64,000 nt of DNA from Serpentinicella sp031432315 (GTDB taxonomy: Bacteria; Bacillota; Clostridia; Peptostreptococcales; Natronincolaceae). The DNA is taken from positions 310,001 through 374,000 of the forward strand of contig NZ_JAVKGO010000001.1 of assembly GCF_031432315.1 (NCBI RefSeq), read 5' to 3'. Every line of letters starts with the position of its first letter. The first letter of the stretch is position 1. Shown in pieces: positions 32,596 to 41,901 of this stretch. Position numbers and translations under genes: made by a program. The notes under the pieces were generated by a model. That model saw only the letters and a list, made by a program, of their open reading frames with translations. It did not search any database and was not told where the DNA came from.

Positions 32596-34629
32596 CTACC
32601 TTTTAATTTCTTCCATAATATATGCCTCAATAATATCATTTTCTTTTAGATCATTGTAGTTATCAATACTAATACCACACTCATAACCAGTGGCCACTTC
32701 TTTCACATCATCTTTGAATCGTTTTAGTGAACTGATATCACCATCGTGTACAACTATACCATCTCTAACCAAGCGAACGTTAGCATTTCTTTTAATTTTT
32801 CCTTCTATAACATAGCAACCCGCAACAGTACCAGCTCCTGGGACTTTAAATGTTAATCTAACTTCTGCTTTCCCAAGTTGAACTTCTTTATATTCAGGAT
32901 CTAGCATACCTTTCATTGCAGACTCTAGGTCTTCTAGAGCATTATATATGATTTTGTATAAACGAACATCAACCTCTTCTTTATCAGCTAAGGAGACTGC
33001 TCCAGAAGAAGGACGAACATTAAAACCAATAATAATAGCATTTGAAGCAGATGCTAGCATTACATCCGACTCAGTAATAGCTCCTACCCCACCATGAATT
33101 GACTTAACAATTACTTTATCATTAGATAATTTACTTAAAGATTGTCTAACTGCTTGGACAGACCCTTGGACATCTGCTTTAACAATAACATTTAATTCTT
33201 TTATTGCTCCTTGTTCAACTTGGTTATAGAGTGCATCTAAAGAAATTTTTTGACTTGCTTTTAGTTGTTCTTCTTTAATTTTGTTAATTCTATTATTTGC
33301 AATTTCTCTCGCTGTTTTATCATCTGAAATAGCGTTGAGTTGATCACCAGCTCCTGGTACATCAGATAATCCTGTAATTTCAACAGCAGTAGATGGACCA
33401 GCAACTTTAACCCGTTTACCATCACTGTTAATCATTGCACGTACACGACCATATGTCGTTCCAATGACTATGGAATCACCTACATTTAGCGTTCCATTTT
33501 GAACTATAATAGTTGCTACTGGGCCTTTGCCCTTATCTAATTCCGCTTCAATAACTGTACCTACCGCACTTCTATTAGGATTTGCTTTTAACTCCTCCAT
33601 TTCAGCTACTAGTAGAATCATCTCTAATAAAGTATCAATGTTTGTGCCTTGCATTGCTGATACAGATACACTGACAACATCCCCACCCCATTCTTCAATG
33701 AGAATGTCATTATCTGCCAATTCTTGCTTTACTCTATCTGGATTTGCATCTGGTTTATCCATTTTATTAATTGCTACAATAATTGGCACTTCAGCTGCTT
33801 TAGCGTGATTAATAGCTTCAATTGTCTGAGGCATAACTCCATCATCAGCTGCAACAACTAAAATAGCTATATCAGTAACTTTTGCCCCTCTAGCACGCAT
33901 AGCAGTAAAAGCTTCATGTCCTGGGGTATCAAGAAAAACAATATTCTTATCGTTTAGTTTAATTTCAGACGCTCCTATATGTTGCGTAATTCCGCCTGCC
34001 TCTCTCTGGGTAATCTTAGTTTTTCGTATAGCGTCTAGTAATGAGGTTTTCCCATGATCAACGTGTCCCATTACGGTTACAACAGGTGATCTAGGTTTAA
34101 GATCCTCAATATTATCTTCAACGTGAACAATAAAATCGGATTCTTCCACATCTTCGGGTTCATTTTTTAATAGCTCAATATCGTAAAGTTGTGCTACTTT
34201 TTCAGCTGACTCAAAATCAATCTCTTGATTTATAGTTGCCATTACACCCATGTGTATTAATTTTGAGATAATTTCATTAACACTCTTACCAATTGTTTCT
34301 GCAAAATCTTTTACCGTAATCTTTTCATTAATTTCAAGAATGTTTGATTCTTCTGAGACATTATTATTATTTTTCTTCTCGTTGATTTTTTCCTGATTAA
34401 TATCTTCATTTTGTATTATATGATCTTTAATTGTTTCTTCACCCGTTTCTTTATTTTCCGATTTTGTAGCGATTTCTTTCAAGTATTGTTGTAATAGCTC
34501 TGCACTCTCTTCGTCCACAGTGCTCATATGATTTGAGACATCGATAGATAAATCTGATAATTTTTCAATTAATTCTTTGTTACTTAATCCTAAAGTTTTT
34601 GCCAATTGGTATACTCTAATTTTTGACAA
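32596..34629 (-). CDS. infB: Translation initiation factor IF-2
   Basis: GTPase that places initiator tRNA on the 30S subunit and drives subunit joining. Two IF2-N domains (about 1-50 and 100-155) flank a charged low-complexity linker; the G domain follows with GHVDHGKTSLLDAI, DTPGHEAFTAM and NKMDK, then domains II-IV with GTVIEAELDKGKGPVATIIV and the C-terminal end. About 677 residues. I prefer TTG at 34629, seven bases after GGGGG; GTG at 34638 lies within the ribosome site itself. Confidence 0.96.
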   Translation of the reverse strand: MSKIRVYQLAKTLGLSNKELIEKLSDLSIDVSNHMSTVDEESAELLQQYLKEIATKSENKETGEETIKDHIIQNEDINQEKINEKKNNNNVSEESNILEINEKITVKDFAETIGKSVNEIISKLIHMGVMATINQEIDFESAEKVAQLYDIELLKNEPEDVEESDFIVHVEDNIEDLKPRSPVVTVMGHVDHGKTSLLDAIRKTKITQREAGGITQHIGASEIKLNDKNIVFLDTPGHEAFTAMRARGAKVTDIAILVVAADDGVMPQTIEAINHAKAAEVPIIVAINKMDKPDANPDRVKQELADNDILIEEWGGDVVSVSVSAMQGTNIDTLLEMILLVAEMEELKANPNRSAVGTVIEAELDKGKGPVATIIVQNGTLNVGDSIVIGTTYGRVRAMINSDGKRVKVAGPSTAVEITGLSDVPGAGDQLNAISDDKTAREIANNRINKIKEEQLKASQKISLDALYNQVEQGAIKELNVIVKADVQGSVQAVRQSLSKLSNDKVIVKSIHGGVGAITESDVMLASASNAIIIGFNVRPSSGAVSLADKEEVDVRLYKIIYNALEDLESAMKGMLDPEYKEVQLGKAEVRLTFKVPGAGTVAGCYVIEGKIKRNANVRLVRDGIVVHDGDISSLKRFKDDVKEVATGYECGISIDNYNDLKENDIIEAYIMEEIKR

Positions 34630-34649
34630 ATGGACCACCCCCTATTTGT

Positions 34650-34961
34650 TTATGTAGCATCATTTTCTATGATTTCTAAAATTTTAGTGGCAAGATTTTT
34701 ATCTTTTATAATGATTACAGCTCTCGAAGGACTACCTATTACACGACCTATCTCATCTTTTGTTGATTTATAGATCAATGGCACATCATAATACTTTGAT
34801 TTATTTTGAAATATTTTCTTTGTATTTTCAGATGCATCACTTGCAACAATAATTAAAGAAGGTTTTTTTTTGACTTCGATCCTGCATGATTGTTCTCCTG
34901 ATACCAAATTTCCAGACTTTTTTGCAAAACCAATTAAAGTTTTCACTTTATCATTCAGCAT
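34650..34961 (-). CDS. ylxQ: L7Ae-family K-turn-binding protein (YlxQ)
   Basis: A 103-residue member of the L7Ae/L30e/S12e superfamily: LIGFAKKSGNLVSGEQSCRI followed by IIVASDASENTKKIFQNKSK. Homologues bind kink-turn RNA; the physiological RNA target of YlxQ is not established. It overlaps the end of ylxR by 11 bases in the conserved nusA-ylxR-ylxQ-infB string. Confidence 0.92.
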   Translation of the reverse strand: MLNDKVKTLIGFAKKSGNLVSGEQSCRIEVKKKPSLIIVASDASENTKKIFQNKSKYYDVPLIYKSTKDEIGRVIGSPSRAVIIIKDKNLATKILEIIENDAT

Positions 34962-35226
34962 TTTTTTGAATCTCCTCCATTAAATGTTCATATACTTCAG
35001 GGGAAATTTCAGATTTAAACGCTCTATTAAATGCTTTAGATTTATAAGCTACTTCAAAACATTTTTGTTTATTGCAAATATAGGCACCTCGTCCAGGTGC
35101 TTTGCCTTTAAGGTCAATACTTACATTTCCAAGTTTATCTTTTACAACCCTAATTAACTGACGTTTATCTTTCATATCTGAACATCCTAGACATTTTCTT
35201 AAAGGTGTTTTTCTTTTCTTCAACAT
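34951..35226 (-). CDS. ylxR: YlxR-family RNA-binding protein (DUF448)
   Basis: A 91-residue, highly basic protein. RKTPLRKCLGCSDMKDKRQL with the conserved CxGC motif and GKAPGRGAYICNKQKCFEVA are the YlxR signature. YlxR was recently described as a modulator of RNase P in Bacillus. ATG at 35226 follows AGGGGTGATT; a GTG six bases upstream forms part of that site. Confidence 0.93.
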   Translation of the reverse strand: MLKKRKTPLRKCLGCSDMKDKRQLIRVVKDKLGNVSIDLKGKAPGRGAYICNKQKCFEVAYKSKAFNRAFKSEISPEVYEHLMEEIQKNAE

Positions 35227-35241
35227 AATCACCCCTATTAA

Positions 35242-36276
35242 CTACTTTGCTTGACTCTCAGCCTTAATATCGATTTTCCAGCCTGTTAATTTAGCTGCAA
35301 GTCTTGCATTTTGTCCTTCTTTTCCAATAGCTAATGATAATTGATAGTCAGGTACAATTACTTTAGCGGTTTTCAGTTCTTCATCAATATCTACATTAAT
35401 TACTTTTGCAGGACTTAATGCGCTAGTAATATACTCTATAGGATCTTCGCTATACTTAATTATATCAATCTTTTCCCCTTTTAACTCATCTACAATAATC
35501 TGAACACGACCACCTTTCGGTCCAACGCAAGCACCAACTGGATCTACATTAGCATCTGTAGATGTCACAGCAATTTTGGTTCTAGAACCAGCTTCACGAG
35601 AAATGCTTTTAATTTCAACTATACCATCATGTATTTCAGGAACCTCTAACTCAAAAAGTCTTTTAATTAAACCAGGATGTGTTCTTGACAAAGCTATTTG
35701 TGGGCCTTTAGTTGTTCTTTTAACTTCAAATATGTAGCACTTTATTCTATCACCATGATTATACTGCTCTGTAGGCATCTGTTCACTAGGTGCTAAAACA
35801 GCTTCTGTCTTTCCTAAACTTATATAAACGATCCCTTTAGCTGTTCTTGAAACTGAACCCGTTATAATATCAGATTCTCTATTAATGAATTGATCGTAAA
35901 CGACATCTCTTTCAGCTTCTCTAATTCTTTGTACAACAACTTGTTTTGCAGTTTGTGCTGCTATTCGTCCGAAATTTTTAGGTGTGACTTCACTTTCTAT
36001 AACATCATCAATTTCATATTTTGGATTAATTGCTTTAGCATCTTCTAGACTTATATCTAGCAATTCATCTTCAACCGTATCCACTACATTTTTTTGTGAA
36101 TAAACATGTACTTCTCCATTTTCTCTATTTATTGAAACTCTAACATTCTGTGAGGTGCCAAAATTTCTTTTATAACTTGATATTAGAGCTGCTTCTAAGG
36201 CATCAATTAGTATATCTTTATTTATCCCCTTGTCTTTTTGTATTTGTTCAAGTGCTTCAATGAATTCAGAATTCAT
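35242..36276 (-). CDS. nusA: Transcription termination/antitermination factor NusA
   Basis: RNA-polymerase-associated factor for pausing, termination and antitermination. Order: N-terminal polymerase-binding domain (about 1-125, FIEALEQIQKDKGINKDILI), S1 (about 135-200, SDIITGSVSRTAKGIVYISL), KH1 (with VGACVGPKGGRVQIIVDELK) and KH2 (ending SLAIGKEGQNARLAAKLTGW). At 344 residues it lacks the proteobacterial C-terminal repeats, as usual in Firmicutes. ATG follows GGGGGG. Confidence 0.97.
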   Translation of the reverse strand: MNSEFIEALEQIQKDKGINKDILIDALEAALISSYKRNFGTSQNVRVSINRENGEVHVYSQKNVVDTVEDELLDISLEDAKAINPKYEIDDVIESEVTPKNFGRIAAQTAKQVVVQRIREAERDVVYDQFINRESDIITGSVSRTAKGIVYISLGKTEAVLAPSEQMPTEQYNHGDRIKCYIFEVKRTTKGPQIALSRTHPGLIKRLFELEVPEIHDGIVEIKSISREAGSRTKIAVTSTDANVDPVGACVGPKGGRVQIIVDELKGEKIDIIKYSEDPIEYITSALSPAKVINVDIDEELKTAKVIVPDYQLSLAIGKEGQNARLAAKLTGWKIDIKAESQAK

Positions 36277-36290
36277 CCTTATATCCCCCC

Positions 36291-36752
36291 TTAAAATTTA
36301 ATAGCCAATTTTGTAATTGCAACTTTATCTATAGGTATTTCTATACTATTACCATCTACTTTAAGATTCAGATTATTATTTTCAAGTCCTATTAATTCAC
36401 CTTCTAAATGTTTTTTTCCATTGAAAGGTTCATACAGTTTAACTTCAACATCTCTTCCTTTAAACTTTATGTAGTCTTCCTCAGTCTTTAAAGGTCTATC
36501 TAATCCTGGAGAGGATACCTCTAAGAAATAGTTTTCTTCAATTGGATCATATTCATCAAGCTTTTCACTCAAGTGTTCACTTACTATTTGGCAATCATCT
36601 AATGTGATTCCCTCTGGTTTATCTATGTATACTCTTAAATATCTATGTGGTCCTTCTTTCTTGAATTCTATATCAACAAGCTCGAATTTCTCACTTTCTA
36701 ATATTGGATGAACAAGTTCTATAACAATTTGTTCAACTTTATTTTTTCCCAT
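36291..36752 (-). CDS. rimP: Ribosome maturation factor RimP
   Basis: Needed for 30S assembly. The 153-residue protein has an N-terminal alpha/beta domain (LVHPILESEKFELVDIEFKK, HRYLRVYIDKPEGITLDDCQ, YFLEVSSPGLDRPLKTEEDY) and a C-terminal SH3-like domain. It is the first gene of the nusA-infB operon and follows a strong promoter; ATG follows AGGAGG. Confidence 0.96.
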   Translation of the reverse strand: MGKNKVEQIVIELVHPILESEKFELVDIEFKKEGPHRYLRVYIDKPEGITLDDCQIVSEHLSEKLDEYDPIEENYFLEVSSPGLDRPLKTEEDYIKFKGRDVEVKLYEPFNGKKHLEGELIGLENNNLNLKVDGNSIEIPIDKVAITKLAIKF

Positions 36753-36847
36753 TCACTTTTCCTCCTTATTTAGTTGTAGTTGTTTTTATAAAAAGCATTT
36801 TACTTACATAGTTGTATATTTTGTAATCTTTGCTATTATTATTCTAT

Positions 36848-36876
36848 TTTATACTTTATAAAAAAAGTTGTTTCAA
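36848..36876 (-). promoter_or_regulatory. SigmaA promoter of the rimP-nusA-infB operon
   Basis: On the minus strand TTGAAA (36871-36876), a 17-base spacer and TATAAA (36848-36853) followed by AT. The -35 begins directly against the T run of the polC terminator, so polC and rimP are separate units. It drives about nine genes down to ribF. Confidence 0.78.
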
Positions 36877-36909
36877 TAAAAGTAAAGAGTGGGCAAATGC
36901 ACCCACTCT
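36876..36909 (-). terminator. Intrinsic terminator after polC
   Basis: On the minus strand AGAGTGGG and CCCACTCT form eight pairs around TGCATTTG, followed by TTTACTTTT. It lies about 60 bases after the polC stop. Confidence 0.88.
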
Positions 36910-36967
36910 AGTTCTATATTGATTATACTGTTTTTATAGTATAACACAAAGGTTGTAACACTGCAAG

Positions 36968-39900
36968 TTAAAACAAGGAAAGTTGGTTAGTTTCAGGTAA
37001 ATCACCAAGGCAACCATGAATTGATAATTTTTCTATAACTGTTTTTGTTAACTTTGCACGTTCTCTCAAATTCTCTTTAGATAAAAATGCACCCTTTTCT
37101 CTTGCTACAACAATATTTCTAGCAGCATTTTGACCAACTCCCTGGAGCGCCTTTAAAGGAGGTAGTAAAGTAGACTGTTTAACAATAAATTTATCTGAAT
37201 CTGATTTATATAAATCTATTGGGAGCAACTCCATACCCCTATATAGCATTTCTAAAACAACCTCTAATACAGTAAGTAAATTTTTTTCCTTTGCAGTTAC
37301 ATTATTACCTAATGATTCTATTTCTTTAATTGTTCTACATATTTCTTCTTTTCCTTTAAGGACTAAATTTATATCAAAATCGTCTGCTCGTGTTGTAAAG
37401 TATGTTGCATAAAAGGCTTCTGGATAGTGAACTTTGTAATATGCAATTCTAAAGGACATCATAACATAAGCAACTGCATGAGCTTTTGGAAACATATACT
37501 TAATTTTTTTACAAGAGTCAATATACCAATTAGGCACATTATTACTCTTCATAATTGCTTCATCTTCTTCAGAGAGGCCTTTTCCTTTTCTTACATTTTC
37601 CATAATTTTAAAAGATTTTTTAGCTGGTAATCCTTTCAATATTAAATAGTTCATAATATCATCTCTAGTGGATATAACATCCTTTAACTGCGCTGTATTA
37701 CTTCGAACAAGATCTTGAGCGTTATTTAGCCATACATCTGTTCCATGTGAAAGTCCACTAATACGTACAAGTTCAGCAAAAGTAGTTGGTTTTGTATCAA
37801 TTAGCATTTGTCTAACAAACTTTGTGCCAAACTCTGGGATTCCCATTGTACCAACTTCATATTTAAATTCTGATGAATTAATATTTAGGGATTCTACACT
37901 CGTAAATAAACTCATCGTTTCAGGATCATCCAAAGATATTTTTGTTGCATCAGTTCCCGTTATATCTTCTAACATTCTTATTATAGTAGGGACATCATGA
38001 CCAAGTATATCCAACTTAAGCAGTCTCCCACTAATCGCTTGATAATCAAAGTGTGTAGTAATAACATCGGAATTAATGTCATTTGCAGGATATTGTATTG
38101 GACAAAAGTCATAAATGTCTTTGTCTGCAGGAACAATCATGACGCCACCTGGATGCTGCCCAGAAGTTCTTTTTACACCTGTACATCCTTGAGTTAATCT
38201 ACTTATTTCTGCATTTGAACAAACCTTGCTTTTTTCTTCCATATATTTTCTTACAAAGCCATATGCTGTTTTATCAGCAATAGTACCTATGGTACCAGCT
38301 CTAAAAACTTTCCCTTCTCCGAAAAGCTCTTCCGTATATTTATGTGCTTCACTTTGATATTCACCTGCAAAGTTTAAGTCAATATCGGGTTCTTTATCAC
38401 CTTCAAAACCTAAGAATACTTCAAAAGGAATATCATGACCATCTTTTATTAAGTTGGAATCACAATTAGGACAAGCTTTATCTAGTAAGTCGGCACCTGA
38501 TCCCACTGAACCATCGGTATAGAAATAGGAATATTTGCAATTATTACAAACATAATGAGGAGGCAGAGGATTTACTTCTGTTATATCACTCATCGTTGCA
38601 GCAAAAGAAGATCCTACGGATCCCCTTGATCCAACTAAGTAACCATCTTCTAAAGATTTTGCTACTAACTTATGGGCTATAATATACATTACTGCATAGC
38701 CATTAGAAATAATTGAATTTAGTTCTCTATCAAGTCTGTTTTTAACTATGTCTGGAAGAGGGTCACCATAAAGTTTGTACGCATTATCAAAACAGAGGTT
38801 TCTTAAATCCTCTTCAGAACCTTGGATTATAGGAGGAAATGTCCCCTCTGGAATAGGTATTAAGTTATCAATTTGTTTATCTATTATATTTGGATTGTCT
38901 ACTACAACTTCATAAGCTTTATCAGATCCTAAATATTCAAATTCCTTTAGCATTTCGTCCGTTGTCTTCAGATAGAGAGGTGGTTGATGACCAGAATCAT
39001 CAAATCCTTGGCCTGTCATGAGTATTCGTCTATATACCTCGTCTTTTGAATCTAAAAAATGAACGTCGCCAGTTGCTACTACAGGGAGATTGTTTTTTTC
39101 TCCAATCTGTAATATATCCCTATTAATATTTTTGAGATCCTCTTCACTTCTTAAGAGACCTTTATCAAGTAAAAATTGATTGTTTTTTAATGGCTGTATT
39201 TCAAGATAATCATATAGCTTGACAATGTTTTCAATTTCTTCTTCACTCTTATTTTTAAGTAAAGCTTGGTACAATTCTCCAGCTTCACATGCGGAACCAA
39301 CGATTAAACCATCCCTGTATTTATTTAAGAGACTTTTTGGTATCCTTGGTTTTTTATAAAAATAAGTTAGATGGGATTCTGAAACTATTTTATATAAGTT
39401 TTTTAATCCCGTTTTATTCTTTGCAAGAATTATTATATGAAATGTGTCAAGCTTTCTGAAGTCAACATTGTTTTTTAGTAACTCTTCTACATCTTTTAAA
39501 TAAAATATCCCTTTACGTTTCATTATCTCAATAAATTTGATGAATATTTGAGCAGTAGCAAGGGCATCATCAATTGCTCTATGATGATTTTCAAGTGAGA
39601 TTTTAAAATACCTGGCAATAGTATTTAGTTTATGTCTTTTTAGGTCTGTTAACAACACTCTGGATAACTTAAGCGTATCTAATACGGAGTTTTTTATTGT
39701 GTAATTTAATTTTTTACAACTCTCCTGAATAAACCCTAAATCAAAGTCAGAATTATGTGCAACAAGACAACTATTACCACAAAATTTTATAAACTGTGGT
39801 AATATTTCCTCTATTGTCGGTGAGTCCTGTACCATTTCATTTGTGATTCCGGTTAGTTTTATTATTTCATCAGGTATAACCATTTGTGGATTTACAAAGC

Positions 39901-41236
39901 TAGAGAATTTATCAATTATTTCACCATTCTTTACCTTAATAGCACCTATTTCTGTAATGCTATGGTATTTATTTGACAATCCGGTTGTTTCAATGTCAAA
40001 TACGACAAATTCATCGTCGAATGATCTCTGGTCATTAAACTGTTGGGTGGAAATCTGATCATTTACAAAATAACCTTCAATTCCGTATATAATTTTTATG
40101 TTATTTTTTTTACCCGCATCCATTGCTTCCGGATATGCCTGTACTACACCGTGATCGGTAATAGCTATAGACTTATGTCCCCATTCAGCAGCTTTTTTTA
40201 TAAGTTGCTTTGTTGTGGACATACCATCCATAGCTGACATATTCGTGTGTAAGTGTAACTCTACTCTTTTATTAGGACTTTTGTCAGTCTTATGTGTTAC
40301 ATTAGGTACATTTATAATATCGGAGGCTATAAGAACATTTTCTTTTAAAAACTTGTCAAAAACAATATTCCCTTTTATTCGTATCTTAAGTTCATTTTTT
40401 AGTATATTAAGGTCTAAGTCCTTGTTTTTACGTTCAAATATCTTTACGACTATTGAATTTGTATAGTCTGTAACAGATAAAATATAGATATTATTTCCAT
40501 TATTTAATGTTTTACACTCAAAATCAAAGATATCTCCTTCAATGATTACTTGTCCTGATTCATTATATATATCTTCTATGTTTGTAACCTCTCCATTAAA
40601 AGTTTTACCTAAAATGATATTATTCTTTTTTTGTTCACTTGAATGTGTTTTTTTATTTTCTTTATTTAGAATTTGCTCTTTCATAACTTGTTCTAAATAT
40701 ACGCTACTTTCTTTGATTTTATCTTCTTGATATTTGGTTACACTGAATCCATCTTTATAGCTTTTTATTTCACATTTTATCAAAAAATTAAACCTATTTG
40801 AAAAATAGGCTTCTATTTTTTTATTCACATTTCTCTCTATGGCTTTAATTAAGATAACTTCCTCTAATTCAATTATTAACTTATTTTCATCAAGTGTCCA
40901 GTTCATCTTATCGTGCATTTGCTTTGTAGAAGGAAGTAATTTATTAAAAATAAATATAATATTACCCCAATTTAATTCAATTAATTCAAATAAATCCCCA
41001 TATTTTAAGTTGTATTGAATATTTATATTAACATCTTTCAACATCATAAGTGATTTTAATGAATTTCTTATATTTAATAACGTTTCTTCACTTAAGATAT
41101 TATTACTTGATATAAATATATCTAACTGTTTTTTCTGTCTATAAAACTTTATATTATTAATTTGACAGCCTTCTTTAGGCACATCAAAATTCAAACCAAG
41201 TCTTAATACAAAATCACTAAAGCTTAACAATTGCAT
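36968..41236 (-). CDS. polC: DNA polymerase III alpha subunit, PolC type
   Basis: Replicative polymerase of low-GC Gram-positives, 1422 residues. Order: N-terminal domain (1-220), OB fold (about 225-320), PHP domain (VELHLHTNMSAMDGMSTTKQ, SIAITDHGVVQAYP) split by the proofreading 3'-5' exonuclease (FVVFDIETTGL, DALATAQIFIKF), then palm/fingers with a four-cysteine zinc site (CNNCKY ... CPNCDS), EPDIDLNFAGEYQ carrying the catalytic aspartates, and the C-terminal fingers to LGDLPETNQLSLF, a clamp-binding end. Full length, no frameshift. Confidence 0.98.
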   Translation of the reverse strand: MQLLSFSDFVLRLGLNFDVPKEGCQINNIKFYRQKKQLDIFISSNNILSEETLLNIRNSLKSLMMLKDVNINIQYNLKYGDLFELIELNWGNIIFIFNKLLPSTKQMHDKMNWTLDENKLIIELEEVILIKAIERNVNKKIEAYFSNRFNFLIKCEIKSYKDGFSVTKYQEDKIKESSVYLEQVMKEQILNKENKKTHSSEQKKNNIILGKTFNGEVTNIEDIYNESGQVIIEGDIFDFECKTLNNGNNIYILSVTDYTNSIVVKIFERKNKDLDLNILKNELKIRIKGNIVFDKFLKENVLIASDIINVPNVTHKTDKSPNKRVELHLHTNMSAMDGMSTTKQLIKKAAEWGHKSIAITDHGVVQAYPEAMDAGKKNNIKIIYGIEGYFVNDQISTQQFNDQRSFDDEFVVFDIETTGLSNKYHSITEIGAIKVKNGEIIDKFSSFVNPQMVIPDEIIKLTGITNEMVQDSPTIEEILPQFIKFCGNSCLVAHNSDFDLGFIQESCKKLNYTIKNSVLDTLKLSRVLLTDLKRHKLNTIARYFKISLENHHRAIDDALATAQIFIKFIEIMKRKGIFYLKDVEELLKNNVDFRKLDTFHIIILAKNKTGLKNLYKIVSESHLTYFYKKPRIPKSLLNKYRDGLIVGSACEAGELYQALLKNKSEEEIENIVKLYDYLEIQPLKNNQFLLDKGLLRSEEDLKNINRDILQIGEKNNLPVVATGDVHFLDSKDEVYRRILMTGQGFDDSGHQPPLYLKTTDEMLKEFEYLGSDKAYEVVVDNPNIIDKQIDNLIPIPEGTFPPIIQGSEEDLRNLCFDNAYKLYGDPLPDIVKNRLDRELNSIISNGYAVMYIIAHKLVAKSLEDGYLVGSRGSVGSSFAATMSDITEVNPLPPHYVCNNCKYSYFYTDGSVGSGADLLDKACPNCDSNLIKDGHDIPFEVFLGFEGDKEPDIDLNFAGEYQSEAHKYTEELFGEGKVFRAGTIGTIADKTAYGFVRKYMEEKSKVCSNAEISRLTQGCTGVKRTSGQHPGGVMIVPADKDIYDFCPIQYPANDINSDVITTHFDYQAISGRLLKLDILGHDVPTIIRMLEDITGTDATKISLDDPETMSLFTSVESLNINSSEFKYEVGTMGIPEFGTKFVRQMLIDTKPTTFAELVRISGLSHGTDVWLNNAQDLVRSNTAQLKDVISTRDDIMNYLILKGLPAKKSFKIMENVRKGKGLSEEDEAIMKSNNVPNWYIDSCKKIKYMFPKAHAVAYVMMSFRIAYYKVHYPEAFYATYFTTRADDFDINLVLKGKEEICRTIKEIESLGNNVTAKEKNLLTVLEVVLEMLYRGMELLPIDLYKSDSDKFIVKQSTLLPPLKALQGVGQNAARNIVVAREKGAFLSKENLRERAKLTKTVIEKLSIHGCLGDLPETNQLSLF

Positions 41237-41260
41237 AACAATTATATCCCCCCTTTAACT

Positions 41261-41890
41261 TTAGTGTATCATATATTTTACAATATCTTTATACATTTTT
41301 ATTCTCCAATATAATCCTTTTGTTAAGCCAAACTTTTCTTCTTTAATAGCATGACTTATGCCTTCTAAAGGAACCTGTACGGTCTTTATATTATCATCTC
41401 TAAGCATCTTTGATATGGCAATTTCTGCATTATACCCACTCATGTCTAGATCTATTATATTTTGAATTAATGATTTTTTAAAGGCTCTTTGTCCAGACAA
41501 GCATGGTGTAAGTTTTTGAGCAAAACTGGTAAAAAACCTGCCAGACTTAAAAACTCCTATAGTCATTTCATAATCGTCTATTACTAAAGGCTTAATTAAA
41601 GATTCAATATGTTCAGTACTTAGACCTATTAGATCAGCATCTAGGAAAACAATAATTTCAGATTGACAGTCTTTAAGTCCAGCCTTTAAAGCTTCAGCTT
41701 TGCCTTTATTGCATTTAAATTTAATCAGTTTAATACCTGAAAACATGCTAACTTCTTGACAAGTTCTGTCATCAGAACCATCATCAATAACGATGATATC
41801 TGTGATGATAGATGATTTTATAACTGGCTGTAAAACCGTACCTATCCGCTTTTCCTCATTGTATGCAGGGATAATAGCAGATACTCTCAT
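41261..41890 (-). CDS. Family 2 glycosyltransferase
   Basis: A 209-residue GT-A fold enzyme: SAIIPAYNEEKRIGTVLQPV, IDDGSDDRTCQEVS, the Lys-Gly-Lys-Ala loop NKGKAEALKAGL and the metal-binding LDADLIGLS. There is no membrane segment except perhaps the amphipathic tail (LYWRIKMYKDIVKYM), so it is cytosolic or peripheral. Size and motifs resemble DPM- or glucosyl-3-phosphoglycerate-type transferases; the donor and acceptor are unknown. It lies between ispG and polC, where proS is found in Bacillus. ATG follows AAGGAGG. Confidence 0.85.
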   Translation of the reverse strand: MRVSAIIPAYNEEKRIGTVLQPVIKSSIITDIIVIDDGSDDRTCQEVSMFSGIKLIKFKCNKGKAEALKAGLKDCQSEIIVFLDADLIGLSTEHIESLIKPLVIDDYEMTIGVFKSGRFFTSFAQKLTPCLSGQRAFKKSLIQNIIDLDMSGYNAEIAISKMLRDDNIKTVQVPLEGISHAIKEEKFGLTKGLYWRIKMYKDIVKYMIH

Positions 41891-41901
41891 AGAAGGCCTC
41901 C

